Below are positions 20,231-31,145 of a DNA stretch of 64,000 bases, piece by piece; position 1 is the first letter of the stretch; each line of letters begins with the position of its first letter. Position numbers and translations under genes: made by a program. The notes under the pieces were generated by a model, which made no database searches, was not told where the DNA came from, and saw only the letters and a list, made by a program, of their open reading frames with translations. This stretch comes from Tersicoccus sp. Bi-70. Its GTDB lineage: Bacteria > Actinomycetota > Actinomycetes > Actinomycetales > Micrococcaceae. The stretch is taken from assembly GCF_001968825.1 (NCBI RefSeq), contig NZ_MIEU01000012.1, forward strand, positions 310,001 to 374,000. The letters are read 5' to 3'.

Positions 20231-21634
20231 CTACTTGAGGAAGTCCGGCACGTCCAGGTCGTCACCGCGGCGCCCGACCTGACCGGGGCCCGGCTCGACG
20301 ACGGCCGGGAGCTCGTCGTATCCCGCGTCGTCCTGCGCGGAGGAACGGTTCCCACCGTACTGACCCGCCGCGGAGGACCCGACGCCGTCCGGCGCGTAGG
20401 CCGGGACCGGCTCCTGGCCACCGTCGCGGTAGCCGTTGCCGTTCTGGCCGTGACCGTTCTGGCCGTAGCTGTTCTGGCTGCTCGGCGCGGCGGCCGGGGC
20501 CGGACGCTCGGGCGCGGCCGGGCGACCCGAGGGGCGCGACGGGGCGGGGCGGTTGCCGGCGGCGGGCCGGGACTGGCCGTGCTGGCCACCCTGCGCTCCC
20601 TGGCCGGCGGAGCGGGACGGGCCCGACGGTGCGGCGCCGATCTGGCTCGCGGCGTAGGCGGCCGAGGCGGCCCGATCGTCGTCGTTGTCGGGGCTGTCGA
20701 AGCCCGCGGCGATGACGGTGACACGGGCTTCGTCGCCGAGCGCGTCGTCGATGACGGCACCGAAGATGATGTTGGCCTCGGGGTGTGCGACCTCCTGGAC
20801 CAGGCGGGCGGCCTCGTTGATCTCGAACAGGCCGAGGTCGGAGCCACCCTGGATGGAGAGCAGCACGCCGTAGGCGCCGTCGATCGAGGCCTCGAGCAGC
20901 GGCGAGGCGATGGCCAGCTCGGCCGCCTTGACCGCGCGGTCCTCACCGCGGGCCGAGCCGATGCCCATCAGCGCCGAGCCGGCGCCCTGCATGACCGACT
21001 TGACGTCGGCGAAGTCGAGGTTGATCAGGCCCGGCGTGGTGATCAGGTCGGTGATGCCCTGGACACCGGAGAGCAGCACCTGGTCGGCGGAACGGAACGC
21101 GTCGAGCATGGAGACGTTGCGGTCGCTGATCGAGAGCAGCCGATCGTTCGGGATCACGATGAGGGTGTCGACCTCGTCGCGCAGCGTGTCGATGCCGGAC
21201 TCGGCCTGGTTCGAGCGGCGACGGCCCTCGAACGTGAACGGGCGGGTCACGACGCCGATGGTCAGGGCGCCGAGGCCGCGGGCGATCCGCGCGACCACCG
21301 GGGCACCGCCCGTGCCGGTGCCGCCGCCCTCGCCGGCGGTCACGAAGACCATGTCGGCGCCCTTGAGGACTTCCTCGATCTCCTCGGCGTGGTCCTCGGC
21401 GGCCTTCCGGCCGACCTCGGGATCCGCGCCCGCACCGAGGCCGCGGGTCAGCTCCCGCCCGACGTCGAGCTTGACGTCGGCGTCGCTCATCAGCAGGGCC
21501 TGCGCGTCGGTGTTGATGGCGATGAACTCGACACCGCGCAATCCCACCTCGATCATCCGGTTCACGGCGTTGACTCCGCCGCCGCCGATCCCGACGACCT
21601 TGATGACGGCCAGGTAGTTCTGAGGTGCTGCCAC
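20231..21634 (-). CDS. ftsZ: Cell division GTPase FtsZ
   Basis: Tubulin-like GTPase that forms the division ring, 467 residues. It starts [20 protein letters not shown]. The tubulin signature [15 protein letters not shown] (about 102-116) and the T7-loop [11 protein letters not shown] (about 208) are intact. The linker after about residue 320 is Gly/Ser/Asn/Pro-rich and unusually long. The C-terminal FtsZ tail [10 protein letters not shown] binds SepF/FtsW-type partners. The GTG start has AAGGGA eight bases upstream. It has its own upstream region of 339 bp with a promoter and an inverted repeat. Confidence 0.98.
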   Translation of the reverse strand: MAAPQNYLAVIKVVGIGGGGVNAVNRMIEVGLRGVEFIAINTDAQALLMSDADVKLDVGRELTRGLGAGADPEVGRKAAEDHAEEIEEVLKGADMVFVTAGEGGGTGTGGAPVVARIARGLGALTIGVVTRPFTFEGRRRSNQAESGIDTLRDEVDTLIVIPNDRLLSISDRNVSMLDAFRSADQVLLSGVQGITDLITTPGLINLDFADVKSVMQGAGSALMGIGSARGEDRAVKAAELAIASPLLEASIDGAYGVLLSIQGGSDLGLFEINEAARLVQEVAHPEANIIFGAVIDDALGDEARVTVIAAGFDSPDNDDDRAASAAYAASQIGAAPSGPSRSAGQGAQGGQHGQSRPAAGNRPAPSRPSGRPAAPERPAPAAAPSSQNSYGQNGHGQNGNGYRDGGQEPVPAYAPDGVGSSAAGQYGGNRSSAQDDAGYDELPAVVEPGPGQVGRRGDDLDVPDFLK

Positions 21635-21973
21635 GTTCTCGATCCCTTGTTCGTTCGTTCCTCGCCGTGCCGGACCCAGCGGTCCGGTGCCTGGCCTTGC
21701 GGTGGTCCCTCACCGGTGCGCGTGAGGTCCCTCGGTGCTCAGGGCCACGACTGCGCCTCCCATGCTCGCACGGGGTCCGAGTGCGACACGAAGCCGAAGT
21801 CCGTGACCTTAACCCTCAGGTTGAGGGTTAGAGTTATGTCAAGTACGACGTCGTGAAGAACGCTAGGCGGTGGGTCCGTCGGGAGCAAACAACGTCGTCG
21901 GCGTGTCCCCGATCGGTGCGGGAGACCGGTCGTGGACGACGACGGATGACGGGGCGTTCCCCCCCGCGTACGG
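21635..21973 (-). promoter_or_regulatory. ftsQ-ftsZ intergenic regulatory region (339 bp)
   Basis: Holds no gene I can support. On the minus strand TTGACA lies at 21837-21842, directly upstream of the inverted repeat TAACCCTCA-GGT-TGAGGGTTA (21810-21830). No standard -10 is obvious at 16-18 bp. A transcript starting here would have a leader of about 180 bases before ftsZ. Confidence 0.6.
21810..21830. repeat. Perfect inverted repeat upstream of ftsZ
   Basis: Nine-base arms TAACCCTCA (21810-21818) and TGAGGGTTA (21822-21830) around GGT. It is AT-richer than its surroundings and starts seven bases downstream of a TTGACA on the ftsZ strand. It could be a repressor site or an early hairpin in the leader. 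Confidence 0.75.
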
Positions 21974-22849
21974 TCAGCGGGTGACGGGGCGCGACGGGGT
22001 GCTCACGTCGTACGTCTGCACCGCCGGGGTGTCCGGGTTCTGCGGACGGGCGATCAGCGCGGCGAGCACCTTCGCCTTGAGCTCGCGCTGCGAGGAGTTG
22101 CCCCACACGACCTTCTTGCCGTCGAGCAGGGTCAGCTCGACGGAGTCGACGGACGTCGCGGACGCGTGCTCCATCTTGGCCAGCACGTCGGCGGGCAGCG
22201 CGGCGAGCACCGCGGTGATCGCCCGGAACACGTCCTTGCCGATGACGGCGGTGCCGCCGTCGATGATCGGCAGCGACACGGAGGACCGGTCGGTGGCGGT
22301 GGCCAGCTGGGTGCCGTTCTGGTCGATCAGCAGGTACTTGCCGTTCTCCTTGAGGATCGCGACCGGTGTGCGCTCGTGGATCGTGACGGCGAGGGTCGAC
22401 GGCGGCCGGGCCTCGACCGAGACGTCCTCGACGGCGGCCATCGACGCGAGCCGGTTGCGCACCTCGTCCCGGGTGATCTGGGGTAACGGGGTTCCCTGCA
22501 GGGAGGACAGGGCGTCGGTGACGGCCCGCGCGGTGGTCAGCCGGTTGCCCACGACGCTCACGTGGCGCATCGCCAGGATCGGGGAGAACACGAGCACGGC
22601 GATCAGCGCGGCCACGACGACGGCGGTCGCGCCGATGCCGATCGCCCAGGCGCGGCGACGGTGGCGCCGGTGCGTGCCCGGGAAGTCGAGCACGGTCGAA
22701 CCGTCCGCGCCGGGCTGGTCCGCCAGCAGGGCGGAACTGGGCCGCTCCGGCTCGAGCAGGCTCACCTTGCCGGTCGAGCCGAGCCGGATCTCCGAGCGGT
22801 ACGGGCCGCCGGCCTCGCGGTCGCGGTCGCGCGGGGTGCGCTCACTCAT
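21974..22849 (-). CDS. ftsQ: Divisome protein FtsQ
   Basis: Bitopic divisome protein, 291 residues. A long cytosolic N-terminus is followed by basic HRRHRRRAW, one membrane helix (IGIGATAVVVAALIAVLVF, about 64-82), a POTRA domain (ILAMRHVSVVGNRLTTARAV) and the FtsQ beta domain (VEARPPSTLAVTIHERTPVA). ATG 22849 overlaps the murC stop by eight bases. FtsQ links FtsL/FtsB to the Z ring; no separate FtsB is visible here. Confidence 0.93.
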   Translation of the reverse strand: MSERTPRDRDREAGGPYRSEIRLGSTGKVSLLEPERPSSALLADQPGADGSTVLDFPGTHRRHRRRAWAIGIGATAVVVAALIAVLVFSPILAMRHVSVVGNRLTTARAVTDALSSLQGTPLPQITRDEVRNRLASMAAVEDVSVEARPPSTLAVTIHERTPVAILKENGKYLLIDQNGTQLATATDRSSVSLPIIDGGTAVIGKDVFRAITAVLAALPADVLAKMEHASATSVDSVELTLLDGKKVVWGNSSQRELKAKVLAALIARPQNPDTPAVQTYDVSTPSRPVTR

Positions 22850-24329
22850 GATCGGCCTCCGGTACGGGCGTGGTGGGATCGGACGCGGCGATCGCCGGCG
22901 GGCCTGCGAGAGCGTCCACCAGGCGAGGCCCGAGGGCGGTGACGTCGCCGGCACCGACGGTGAGCAGCAGGTCGCCCGGCCGGGCGGCGGCCGCCATGTC
23001 GTGGACGGCGCGCTCGGGGTCGGTCTCGAGGACGGCGGCCTCGCCCGGTGCGAAGCGGTCGGTGATCAGCGCGCTGGTGACCCCGGGTTCGGGTTCCTCG
23101 CGTGCCGGGTAGATGTCCAGCACCGTCACCCGGTCCGCGCCGGCCAGCGCGGCGGCGAACTCGGCGGCGAAGATGCGGGTGCGGGAGAAGAGGTGCGGCT
23201 GGAACAGCACGTGCACGGCGCCGGTTCCGGCAACGGCGCGGGCGGCCGACAGGGCGGCGGCCACCTCGGTGGGGTGGTGGGCGTAGTCGTCGTAGACCCG
23301 GACGGCCCCGTCGGGTGACGCGCCCTTGTACTCGAAGCGACGGCCGGCCCCGGTGAAGGTGCCGAGCGCGGCGCTCCCCTCCCCCGCGTCGACGCCGAGG
23401 ACCGTGCCGGCGAGCAGTGCGGCGGCGGCGTTGCGGACGTTGTGCTCCCCCGGCACCTGCAGCGCCAGCTCGGTCCGCCGGCCACCGGGCAGGGTGATCC
23501 GGCTGAGGCTGCCCGCACCGGCGGGGACGATGTCCTCGATCAGCGCGTCACGGTCGGGATCGGTCACGGGACTCGTGCCGTAGGTGAGCACCGTCGGGCC
23601 GTCCGTGCGGGTCCGGACCGCGACGGCCAGGGCGGCGGAGCCGGCGTCGTCCCGGCACGCGACGAGGGTGTCGTCCGGGCCGAGCAGGGCGGCGAAGTCC
23701 GCGAACGCCGCGTGCACGGCCTCGGCGGTGCCGTAGTGGTCGAGGTGGTCCGGCTCGATGTTGGTGACGACGGCGATGCGCGGGTCGTAGTTCAGGAACG
23801 ACCCGTCGGACTCGTCGGCCTCGGCGACGAAGATGCCGCCGGTGCCATGAGCGGCGTTGACGCCGAGAGCGGAGACGTCGCCGCCGATCGCGAACGAGGG
23901 GTCGCGCCCGGTCTCGCGCAGCAGCACGGTGGTCATCGCGGTGGTCGTCGTCTTGCCGTGGGTGCCGGCGACGGCGACGACGTCGGTGCCGGTCATGGCG
24001 GCGGCGAGGGCCTCGGAGCGGTGCAGGACCGTCAGCCCGGTGGCCCGCGCGGCGGCGAGCTCCGGGTTGGTGGTGCGGATCGCGGTGGAGACGACGACGG
24101 TATCGACGTCGGCGAGGTGGGCGGCGTCGTGTCCGACGTGCACGGTCGCACCGAGGTCCCGCAGCGCGGTCAGGACGGCGGACTCCCGCCCGTCGGACCC
24201 GCTCACGGGCACGCCGCGGGCGAGCAGGATCCGGGCGACGGCGGACATGCCGGCACCGCCGATGCCGATCAGGTGGACCCGGCCGAGCCGTGCCAGCGCG
24301 TCCGGCCGGGTCGTCACGGACTCGTTCAC
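22842..24329 (-). CDS. murC: UDP-N-acetylmuramate-L-alanine ligase MurC
   Basis: Adds L-Ala to UDP-MurNAc, the first amino acid of the peptide stem. 495 residues: the N-terminal nucleotide domain ([20 protein letters not shown]), ATP loop [11 protein letters not shown] (about 118), [12 protein letters not shown], and a C-terminal domain with [13 protein letters not shown] and [13 protein letters not shown] 24329 overlaps the murG stop as GTGA and has GGGGAGG seven bases upstream. Coupled on both sides. Confidence 0.97.
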   Translation of the reverse strand: MNESVTTRPDALARLGRVHLIGIGGAGMSAVARILLARGVPVSGSDGRESAVLTALRDLGATVHVGHDAAHLADVDTVVVSTAIRTTNPELAAARATGLTVLHRSEALAAAMTGTDVVAVAGTHGKTTTTAMTTVLLRETGRDPSFAIGGDVSALGVNAAHGTGGIFVAEADESDGSFLNYDPRIAVVTNIEPDHLDHYGTAEAVHAAFADFAALLGPDDTLVACRDDAGSAALAVAVRTRTDGPTVLTYGTSPVTDPDRDALIEDIVPAGAGSLSRITLPGGRRTELALQVPGEHNVRNAAAALLAGTVLGVDAGEGSAALGTFTGAGRRFEYKGASPDGAVRVYDDYAHHPTEVAAALSAARAVAGTGAVHVLFQPHLFSRTRIFAAEFAAALAGADRVTVLDIYPAREEPEPGVTSALITDRFAPGEAAVLETDPERAVHDMAAAARPGDLLLTVGAGDVTALGPRLVDALAGPPAIAASDPTTPVPEADHE

Positions 24330-25459
24330 CGGGACACCTCCCCGCCGGAGCCGGAACCGTCGGCGTGCCGCTCGGCGGCGTCGAGGACGAGTGCAGCCAT
24401 CGTGCGGTCGGCGTCGCGGATCCCGCGCTCGGCGGCGGCGGCGGCCATCCCGGCGAGCCGCGCATCGTCGTGCAGCAGCTCCGGGACATGGGCGCCGATC
24501 CAGTCGGCGGTGAACTCGTGGTCCCGCACGATCAGGGCGGCGCCGGCGTCGACGAGGAAGCGCGCGTTCAGGGCCTGTTCGCCGTTGCCGTGGGGCAGGG
24601 GCACGAAGACGGCGGGCAGCCCGACGGCGGCCACCTCGCTGACCGTGCCGGCCCCGGCGCGGGCGACGAGCAGGTCCGCGGCCGCGTAGAGGTCGGCCAT
24701 GCCGTCGACGTACTCGACCTGCGTGTAGTGGTCCGCGGTGACGGGCACGCCGGGGGCGGACTCCATCTGCTTGCCGCGGCCGGTCACGTGCAGCACCCTG
24801 ATCCCGGCCGCGGCCAGCGCCGGCAGGGCCGCGATCAGAGAGCGGTTCAGGGAGGCCGCACCGGAGGAGCCGCCGGTGACGGCGAGCAGCGTCGCGTCGG
24901 GAGCGATGCCGAACCGGGCGCGGGCGGCGCGCCGGGCGGCGGCCCGGTCCAGGTCCGCGATGGCCCGGCTCATCGGCATGCCGACCAGTCGCGCGTGCGG
25001 CAGCTTCGTCTGGCTGAACGCGGTGGCGACGGCGGTGGCGAACCGGGCACCGACCCGGTTCGCGAGACCGGCGGTGACGTTGGCCTCGTGGATGACGATC
25101 GGCACCCCCCGGCGGCGGGCGGCCAGGTAGAGCGGCGTGCAGACGTATCCGCCGACACCGACGACGGCGTCGGCGTGCGCGGCGTCGAGGAGGGCGCCGG
25201 CCTGCCGGATCGCCTTGACCAGGCGGACGGGCAGCCGCACCAGGTCGGCGGAGAGCGAGCGGGGCAGGGGCACCCGGTCGATCGTGGCCAGCCGATGCCC
25301 GGCGGCGGGCACCAGGCGCGTCTCCATCCCCGTGGGGGTGCCGACGGCCAGCAGGTCGGCCTCGGGGCGCGCGTCGCGGATCGCGTCGGCGATCGCCAGC
25401 AGGGGCGAGACGTGGCCGGCGGTGCCGCCGCCGCCCAGGACGATGCTCGGCCGGCCCAT
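24326..25459 (-). CDS. murG: Lipid II synthase MurG
   Basis: Transfers GlcNAc to lipid I at the inner face of the membrane. 377 residues, GT28 family: N-terminal loop [19 protein letters not shown], acceptor domain with [14 protein letters not shown] and [12 protein letters not shown], second loop [14 protein letters not shown], and donor site [20 protein letters not shown] followed by [13 protein letters not shown]. The ATG shares its A with the ftsW stop (TGATG). Confidence 0.97.
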   Translation of the reverse strand: MGRPSIVLGGGGTAGHVSPLLAIADAIRDARPEADLLAVGTPTGMETRLVPAAGHRLATIDRVPLPRSLSADLVRLPVRLVKAIRQAGALLDAAHADAVVGVGGYVCTPLYLAARRRGVPIVIHEANVTAGLANRVGARFATAVATAFSQTKLPHARLVGMPMSRAIADLDRAAARRAARARFGIAPDATLLAVTGGSSGAASLNRSLIAALPALAAAGIRVLHVTGRGKQMESAPGVPVTADHYTQVEYVDGMADLYAAADLLVARAGAGTVSEVAAVGLPAVFVPLPHGNGEQALNARFLVDAGAALIVRDHEFTADWIGAHVPELLHDDARLAGMAAAAAERGIRDADRTMAALVLDAAERHADGSGSGGEVSR

Positions 25460-26799
25460 CAGCCGCGCCCCCGTCCGCTCGGGCCCGCGAGGTCCGGTTC
25501 GAACCGGCCGTCGCGCCCGGTGAGCAGGGACACCCGGCTCGCTCCCCCGGTGCCTCGCCGCGGCGTCGGACGGGCACGGGCGAACGAGAGGACGACGCCG
25601 ATGCCGCACAGCACCACGAGCAGCGACGAGCCGCCGTAGGAGATGAAGGGCAGTGGGACGCCGATGACGGGCAGCAGGCCGGTGACCATGGCGATGTTGA
25701 CGAACGCCTGACCGAGGATCCAGGTGAGGATGGCGCCCGAGGTGATCCGCACGAACGGGTCGGTGTGCCGCATGATCACGCGCAGGATCGCGATGGCGAG
25801 GATGCCGAAGAGGCACAGGACGACGATCGTGCCGACCAGCCCGAGCTCCTCGCCGATGATCGAGAAGATGAAGTCGTTGTGGGCCTCGGGGATGTAGAAC
25901 CACTTCTGCCGGCTCTGGCCGAGTCCCAGGCCCCACCAGCCGCCGGAGGCGAGCGCGCCGAGGCCGGCGTTGGCCTGGTCGTTGATGCCGACGCACTGGC
26001 CGTCACCGAGCCAGCCGGTGATGCGGCACATGCGGTTGCCGCTGCCCAGCGCCATCACGACGGCGCCCGCCGCGGCGAGCACGCCGGCGACGAGGAAGAG
26101 CCGCTTCGGCACCCCCGCGAAGAACAGGGTGGCGATCACGATGAGGGTGAGCAGCAGCGAGGTGCCGAGGTCGTGCTGGAGCACGACGAGGACGATGATC
26201 ATGCCGGCGACGGGCAGCACGGGGATGAGCGCGTGGCGCACCTGTCGCAGCAGCGGACCCTTGCGCGCCAGGATGAGCGGCATCCAGAGGCAGAGCGCGA
26301 ACTTGGCGGCCTCGGAGGGCTGCGCCGTCAGTCCGCCGAGGCGGAGCCAGCTGCGGTTGCCGTTCACCTCGTAGCCGAGCGGGGTGAAGATCGCGATCAG
26401 CAGCAGCACGGCCACGCCCACGGCGGGCCACGCGAGCAGCTTGATGGTGCGCACCGGCAGCCGGCTGAGGATGAACATCAGGGCGAGGCCGGCGACGCCG
26501 AACATGCCCTGCTTGAGGAAGAGGGCGTACGAGGAGCCCTCCTCGGCGATCGCCTCGACCGCGGAGGACGAGAGCACCATGAGCAGCCCGACGGCGGTCA
26601 GGGCGATGGTGGAGCCGAGGATCAGGTAGTAGCTGGAGTTGCCCGACCGCTGGTCGCGGTCCTCGATCCTGGCCCAGACGCCGGCGATGAGCCGCAGCAG
26701 CGTCGACCGCGGCACGTGGGGTGCCGGAGGGGACGCGGGCCGGACGGCGGTCGCCGAACCGGCTCGGGGGGCCTGCGGACGCGGGGGCGTCATGACCAC
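25459..26799 (-). CDS. ftsW: Septal peptidoglycan polymerase FtsW
   Basis: SEDS glycosyltransferase that polymerises lipid II with FtsI. 446 residues: a disordered Pro-rich N-terminus (about 40), about ten membrane helices from [20 protein letters not shown] on, the conserved [18 protein letters not shown] loop, the large extracellular loop with [18 protein letters not shown], and the signature [10 protein letters not shown] near the C-terminus. GTG 26799 is preferred over ATG 26793 because AGGAG lies six bases before it. A 127-bp gap separates it from murD. Confidence 0.96.
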   Translation of the reverse strand: MVMTPPRPQAPRAGSATAVRPASPPAPHVPRSTLLRLIAGVWARIEDRDQRSGNSSYYLILGSTIALTAVGLLMVLSSSAVEAIAEEGSSYALFLKQGMFGVAGLALMFILSRLPVRTIKLLAWPAVGVAVLLLIAIFTPLGYEVNGNRSWLRLGGLTAQPSEAAKFALCLWMPLILARKGPLLRQVRHALIPVLPVAGMIIVLVVLQHDLGTSLLLTLIVIATLFFAGVPKRLFLVAGVLAAAGAVVMALGSGNRMCRITGWLGDGQCVGINDQANAGLGALASGGWWGLGLGQSRQKWFYIPEAHNDFIFSIIGEELGLVGTIVVLCLFGILAIAILRVIMRHTDPFVRITSGAILTWILGQAFVNIAMVTGLLPVIGVPLPFISYGGSSLLVVLCGIGVVLSFARARPTPRRGTGGASRVSLLTGRDGRFEPDLAGPSGRGRG

Positions 26800-26926
26800 G
26801 GGGAACTCCTGTCTGCAGCGAAGGGGCCGGTGTCGTCGTCCCGGCCGGACGGGCGCAGCTGCACCGGGTGGGCGAGCGGCTCGGCCGCCATCGCCCGGAT
26901 GCCGGTCGGGTGACCGGCGGGCGGCG

Positions 26927-28537
26927 TCAGCCGGCGTCCGTGCCGCCGTCGGTGGAGCCCGGCCCGGTGGAGCCGGGGCCGGCGGTGCGCTCCCCTGTGG
27001 TGAGATGCTGCACCGCCCGGATGAAGGCGTCGCCGCGGTCGGCGTAGGAGACGAACTGGTCCATCGAGGCGGCCGCCGGTGCCATCAGCACGGTGTCCCC
27101 GTCGGTCGCCACCGCGGCGGCGGCCGACACGGCCCAGGTCATGACGTCCGGTCCGGCGGACTGCCCGGATCCAGTCTCGCCCGCGCCGCCCTCGATGACG
27201 GGCACATCCGGAGCGTGTCGCCGCAGTGCGGCCCGCAGGTCGGCACTGTCCGCGCCGATCAGCACGACGGTCTTGAGCCGGTCGCGGTGACGGGTGACCA
27301 GGTCCTCGTACGCGACGCCCTTGGAGAGACCGCCGGCGATCCACACGACCGGCCGGAAGGCGGCCAGGGAGGCGTCGGCGGCGTGCGGGTTGGTGGCCTT
27401 GGAGTCGTTGACCCAGAGCACGCCGTCGCGGGTGGCGACGGGCTGGATGCGGTGGGTGCCGGGCTGGTAGGCGCGCAGCCCGTCGCGCACGGCGACGGGT
27501 TCGACGCCGGCGGCGCGGGCCAGGGCGGCGGCGGCAAGGGCGTTCGCCACCTGGTGCCGCGGCACGAGGTCCCCGATGTCGGAGACGTGGCCCAGCTCGG
27601 CGGCACTGTCGCGGCGTTCGGCGATGAACGCGCGGTCCACGAGCAGCCCGTCGACGATGCCGAGCATGCTCACCGCGGGCGCGCCGGTGGTGAAGCCGAT
27701 CGCACGGGCCCCCTCCACGACGTCGGCGTCCTCGACCATCCGCTCGGTCTCGACCTGCTCGGCGTTGTAGACGCAGGCCACCTGCGTGCGTGCGTAGACC
27801 TTGGCCTTCGCGTCCCGGTACGCCTCGTAGGAGCCGTGCCAGTCGACGTGGTCCTCGGCGATGTTCAGGCACACGCTGGCCAGCGGCGAGACGCTGTGGC
27901 TGTAGTGCAGCTGGAAGCTGGAGAGCTCGACGGCGAGCACGTCGTACTCGACCGGGTCGCGCAGGGCGTCGAGAATGGGCGTCCCGACGTTGCCGACGGC
28001 GATCGCGCGCCGGCCCGAGGCCTGCAGGATCGCCTCGGTCATCCCGACGGTGGTGGTCTTGCCGTTGGTGCCGGTGATGGCGAGCCAGGCGGGCGTCTTC
28101 CGGCCGGCGCGCTCGGTGAGCCGCCACGCGAGTTCGGTGTCGCCCCAGACGGGAACGCCGGCGGCCGCGGCGGCGCGCAGCAGCGGCGCGGTGGGTCGCC
28201 AGCCCGGCGAGACGACGACCAGCTCCGGTGGCGCGTCGTCGATCACCGGGAGGGTGCCGGCGGTGTCGGGGCCGAGGAGGACGGCGCGCGCGCCGACGAT
28301 GCGCAGCGTGTCGGCCGCCTGCCGGCTCGCGTCGGTGTCGGCGGCGTCGATCACGACGACGGCGGCGCCGAGTTCGATCAGGGTGTCCGCGGCGGCGAAA
28401 CCGGCGGTGCCGATGCCCGCGACCACGACGCGCAGCCCGGCCCAGTCGGCGTCCCAGTTGCGCAGCTCACGCGTGCGCGCGGAGTCGAGGGGCGGGGTGA
28501 CGGACGAATCAGCGGCCTCGGAGGGTTCCGGGCTCAC
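26927..28537 (-). CDS. murD: UDP-MurNAc-L-Ala-D-glutamate ligase MurD
   Basis: Adds D-Glu to UDP-MurNAc-L-Ala. 536 residues, longer than the usual 450-490 because of an N-terminal lead (about 30 residues) and a Gly/Thr/Ser tail. Motifs: VVVAGIGTAGFAAADTL, the ATP loop ITGTNGKTTTVGMTEA, ELSSFQLHY, NIAEDHVDWHGS, VNDSKATNPHAA and LMAPAAASMDQF. The GTG start overlaps the mraY stop as GTGA. Confidence 0.96.
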   Translation of the reverse strand: MSPEPSEAADSSVTPPLDSARTRELRNWDADWAGLRVVVAGIGTAGFAAADTLIELGAAVVVIDAADTDASRQAADTLRIVGARAVLLGPDTAGTLPVIDDAPPELVVVSPGWRPTAPLLRAAAAAGVPVWGDTELAWRLTERAGRKTPAWLAITGTNGKTTTVGMTEAILQASGRRAIAVGNVGTPILDALRDPVEYDVLAVELSSFQLHYSHSVSPLASVCLNIAEDHVDWHGSYEAYRDAKAKVYARTQVACVYNAEQVETERMVEDADVVEGARAIGFTTGAPAVSMLGIVDGLLVDRAFIAERRDSAAELGHVSDIGDLVPRHQVANALAAAALARAAGVEPVAVRDGLRAYQPGTHRIQPVATRDGVLWVNDSKATNPHAADASLAAFRPVVWIAGGLSKGVAYEDLVTRHRDRLKTVVLIGADSADLRAALRRHAPDVPVIEGGAGETGSGQSAGPDVMTWAVSAAAAVATDGDTVLMAPAAASMDQFVSYADRGDAFIRAVQHLTTGERTAGPGSTGPGSTDGGTDAG

Positions 28538-29640
28538 GCCAGGGCCACCCATTCGGCGTAGAAGATGCCGACGGCCACGGCGACGCACAGACCGCAGACG
28601 ATCCAGAACCGGACCACGACCGTCACCTCGGCCCAGCCCTTGAGCTCGAAGTGGTGCTGCAGGGGCGCCATCTTGAACAGCCGTCTGCCCCTGGTCAGTT
28701 TGAAGAACCCGACCTGCAGGATGACGGAGAGGGAGATGATGACGAACAGGCCGGCGAGGACGATCAGCAGCAGTTCGGTGCGCGAGAGGATCGCGAACGC
28801 GGCCACCGCGCCACCGAGCGCCAGCGAGCCGGTGTCGCCCATGAAGATCTTGGCCGGTGACGTGTTCCACCACAGGAAGCCGACGAGCGCGCCGATCAGG
28901 GCCGCCGCGAGCATCGCCAGGTCCTGGGGGTCGCGGACGGTGTAGCAGGCGCCGTGCGCGATGCGCGGCGACGCGCAGTTCTGGTTGTACTGCCAGAACC
29001 CCATGATCAGGTAGCCGCTGAACACCATGATGGAGGCGCCCGCCGCGAGCCCGTCCAGGCCGTCGGTCAGGTTCACGCCGTTCGTGGTGCCGGTGACGAT
29101 CAGGTTGGCCCAGATCACGAACAGCACGACGCCGAGGGCCGGGCCGGCGAAGGCCAGGTTGACCGGGGTGTCCCGGACGAAGGAGACGGCGGTCGACGCC
29201 GGCGTGACGCCGTTGGCGTCCGGGAAGCCCAGCGCCATCACCGCGAACACGATGCCGATGAGGCCCTGCAGCACCAGTTTCGCCACGGCGGTCAGGCCGA
29301 GGCTGCGCTGCTTGGAGATCTTCAGGGCGTCGTCGAGGAACCCGACCCCGCCCATCGCGCACATCAGGAACAGCAGCAGGGCGCCGGAGATGGTCGGGCC
29401 CTCGGTGCGCGGGTTGAGCAGGAAGATGATGAGGTGGGTGAGCAGATAGCTGACCACCACGGCCGCGACGACGACGGTGCCGCCCATGGTGGGCGTGCCC
29501 CGCTTCGTGTGGTGCGAGGTCGGGCCGTCATCGCGGATGAACTGGCCGTAGCCGCGCCGCACGAGCAGGCGGATGAAGAGCGGCGTGCCGATCAGGGAGA
29601 AGAGCAGGGCCAGGCCACCGCCGAGGATGAGCGCGATCAC
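28534..29640 (-). CDS. mraY: Phospho-MurNAc-pentapeptide translocase MraY
   Basis: Ten-helix membrane enzyme that loads phospho-MurNAc-pentapeptide on undecaprenyl phosphate to give lipid I. 368 residues. Motifs: GPTSHHTKRGTPTMGG (about 40-55), FLDDALKISKQRSLGL with its catalytic Asp pair, NGVNLTDGLDGLAAG, and the C-terminal APLQHHFELKGWAE. The GTG start overlaps the murF stop as GTGA, and the end overlaps the murD start in the same way. Confidence 0.97.
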   Translation of the reverse strand: MIALILGGGLALLFSLIGTPLFIRLLVRRGYGQFIRDDGPTSHHTKRGTPTMGGTVVVAAVVVSYLLTHLIIFLLNPRTEGPTISGALLLFLMCAMGGVGFLDDALKISKQRSLGLTAVAKLVLQGLIGIVFAVMALGFPDANGVTPASTAVSFVRDTPVNLAFAGPALGVVLFVIWANLIVTGTTNGVNLTDGLDGLAAGASIMVFSGYLIMGFWQYNQNCASPRIAHGACYTVRDPQDLAMLAAALIGALVGFLWWNTSPAKIFMGDTGSLALGGAVAAFAILSRTELLLIVLAGLFVIISLSVILQVGFFKLTRGRRLFKMAPLQHHFELKGWAEVTVVVRFWIVCGLCVAVAVGIFYAEWVALA

Positions 29641-31145
29641 GGCGCGGTGACCTCCGGGGCTGCGGGGCCCTCGTCCGTGTCCTGGCTGCTCATCGGCCCC
29701 CATGCTATCCGATCGCCCAGATGGCGCAGCCCGGCCCCGTTGGAGGACTTGACCAGCACGATGTCACCGGGCCGCAGGGTCTCGGCGAGCAGCGCCTCGG
29801 CGGCCTCGACGTCGGGCACCCAGCGGGATTCGTCCCCCCACGAGCCCTCCATCACGGCGCCGGTGTGGAGCGCGCGGGCATCCTCCCCCACGACGACGAG
29901 CTGGTTGATGTTCAGGCGCACCGCGGCACGGCCGATCGCGTCGTGCTCGGCGACGGAGTCCGCCCCGAGCTCGAGCATGGTGCCGAGCACCGCCCAGGTG
30001 CGGCGGCCGGAGTCGGCCCCGAGCGCCGCGAGGGTGCGCAGGGCGGCGCGCATGGAGTCGGGGTTGGCGTTGTAGGCGTCGTTGATGACGGTCACGCCGT
30101 CGGCCCGGTCGGTCCGTTCCATCCGCCAGCGGCTGACGGCGCCGCTGGTGGTCAGCACCTCGGCGATGGTGGCCCCGGGCACCCCCGCGGCGTGGGCGAG
30201 GGCGGCGGAGGCGAGCAGATTGCCGACGTGGTGGACACCGATCAGGCGGCTGTGCACGGGGTGCTCCTGTGCGGCGCCGGCCGGGCCGGCGGGCAGGTGC
30301 AGCGTGAAGACGGGGTGCCCGTCCGCGTCGGTGCGCAGGTCCGAGGCGCGCACGGCGTTCGCGAGTTCGGGGGTGGCGCCGGCGTCCGGGTCGGCGGTGA
30401 ACCAGAGGACGGTGGCGCCCGTGCGGTCGGCCATCGACCGGACCCGGTCGTCGTCGTGATTCAGGACGGCGATCCCGGAGGCGGGCAGCGCCTCGACGAG
30501 CTCGCCCTTGGTGGCGACGATGTTCTCGACGGAGCCGAACTCGCCCAGGTGCGCGGTGCCGACCATGAGCACGGCGCCGAGGTCGGGGCGCACCATGTCG
30601 GCGAGGTAGGCGATGTTGCCGCGCTGGGTGGCGCCCATCTCGATGACGAGGAAGCGGGTCTGCGGCCCGGCGGTGAAGACGGTCAGGGGGACGCCGACCT
30701 CGCCGTTGTACGAGCCGATCGGGCCGACGGTCGGACCCTGCGTGGCGAGCAGCGCGGTGGTCAGGTCCTTGGTGGTGGTCTTGCCGGCGGATCCGGTGAT
30801 GCCGACGACCGTCAGCGGGCCGGCCGCGCGCAGCCGGGCGACGTGGTCGGCGGCCAGGGTGCCCATCGCGAGCACGGCGTCGGGGACGACGACGGCGGGG
30901 TGGGGGCGGCCGGCGTCGTCGGTGGTCTCGCGCTCGGCGAGGATCAGGCTCGCCCCGGCGGCCAGGGCCGCGGGGATGAAGTCGTGCCCGTCGGCCACCT
31001 CGCCCGGCTTGGCGACGAACAGTGTGCCGGCGGTGACCTCGCGGGAGTCGGTGGCGACGGTCGTGACGACCGCCTCCGGATCGGCGCCGGCGGTGAGCGT
31101 CCCGCCGGTGATCTCGGCGATCTGCGTCGCCGTGAGGTCCATCAT
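29637..31145 (-). CDS. murF: UDP-MurNAc-tripeptide-D-Ala-D-Ala ligase MurF
   Basis: Adds D-Ala-D-Ala to the tripeptide precursor. 502 residues: N-terminal substrate domain (DLTATQIAEITGGTLTAG, TDSREVTAGTLFVA), ATP loop GITGSAGKTTTKDLTTALLA, IEMGATQRGNIAYLADMV, INDAYNANPDSMRAAL and a C-terminal domain ending in VKSSNGAGLRHLGDRI. The ATG overlaps the murE stop as ATGA; a second ATG follows immediately. GAGGAAGG lies about eleven bases upstream. Confidence 0.97.
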   Translation of the reverse strand: MMDLTATQIAEITGGTLTAGADPEAVVTTVATDSREVTAGTLFVAKPGEVADGHDFIPAALAAGASLILAERETTDDAGRPHPAVVVPDAVLAMGTLAADHVARLRAAGPLTVVGITGSAGKTTTKDLTTALLATQGPTVGPIGSYNGEVGVPLTVFTAGPQTRFLVIEMGATQRGNIAYLADMVRPDLGAVLMVGTAHLGEFGSVENIVATKGELVEALPASGIAVLNHDDDRVRSMADRTGATVLWFTADPDAGATPELANAVRASDLRTDADGHPVFTLHLPAGPAGAAQEHPVHSRLIGVHHVGNLLASAALAHAAGVPGATIAEVLTTSGAVSRWRMERTDRADGVTVINDAYNANPDSMRAALRTLAALGADSGRRTWAVLGTMLELGADSVAEHDAIGRAAVRLNINQLVVVGEDARALHTGAVMEGSWGDESRWVPDVEAAEALLAETLRPGDIVLVKSSNGAGLRHLGDRIAWGPMSSQDTDEGPAAPEVTAP

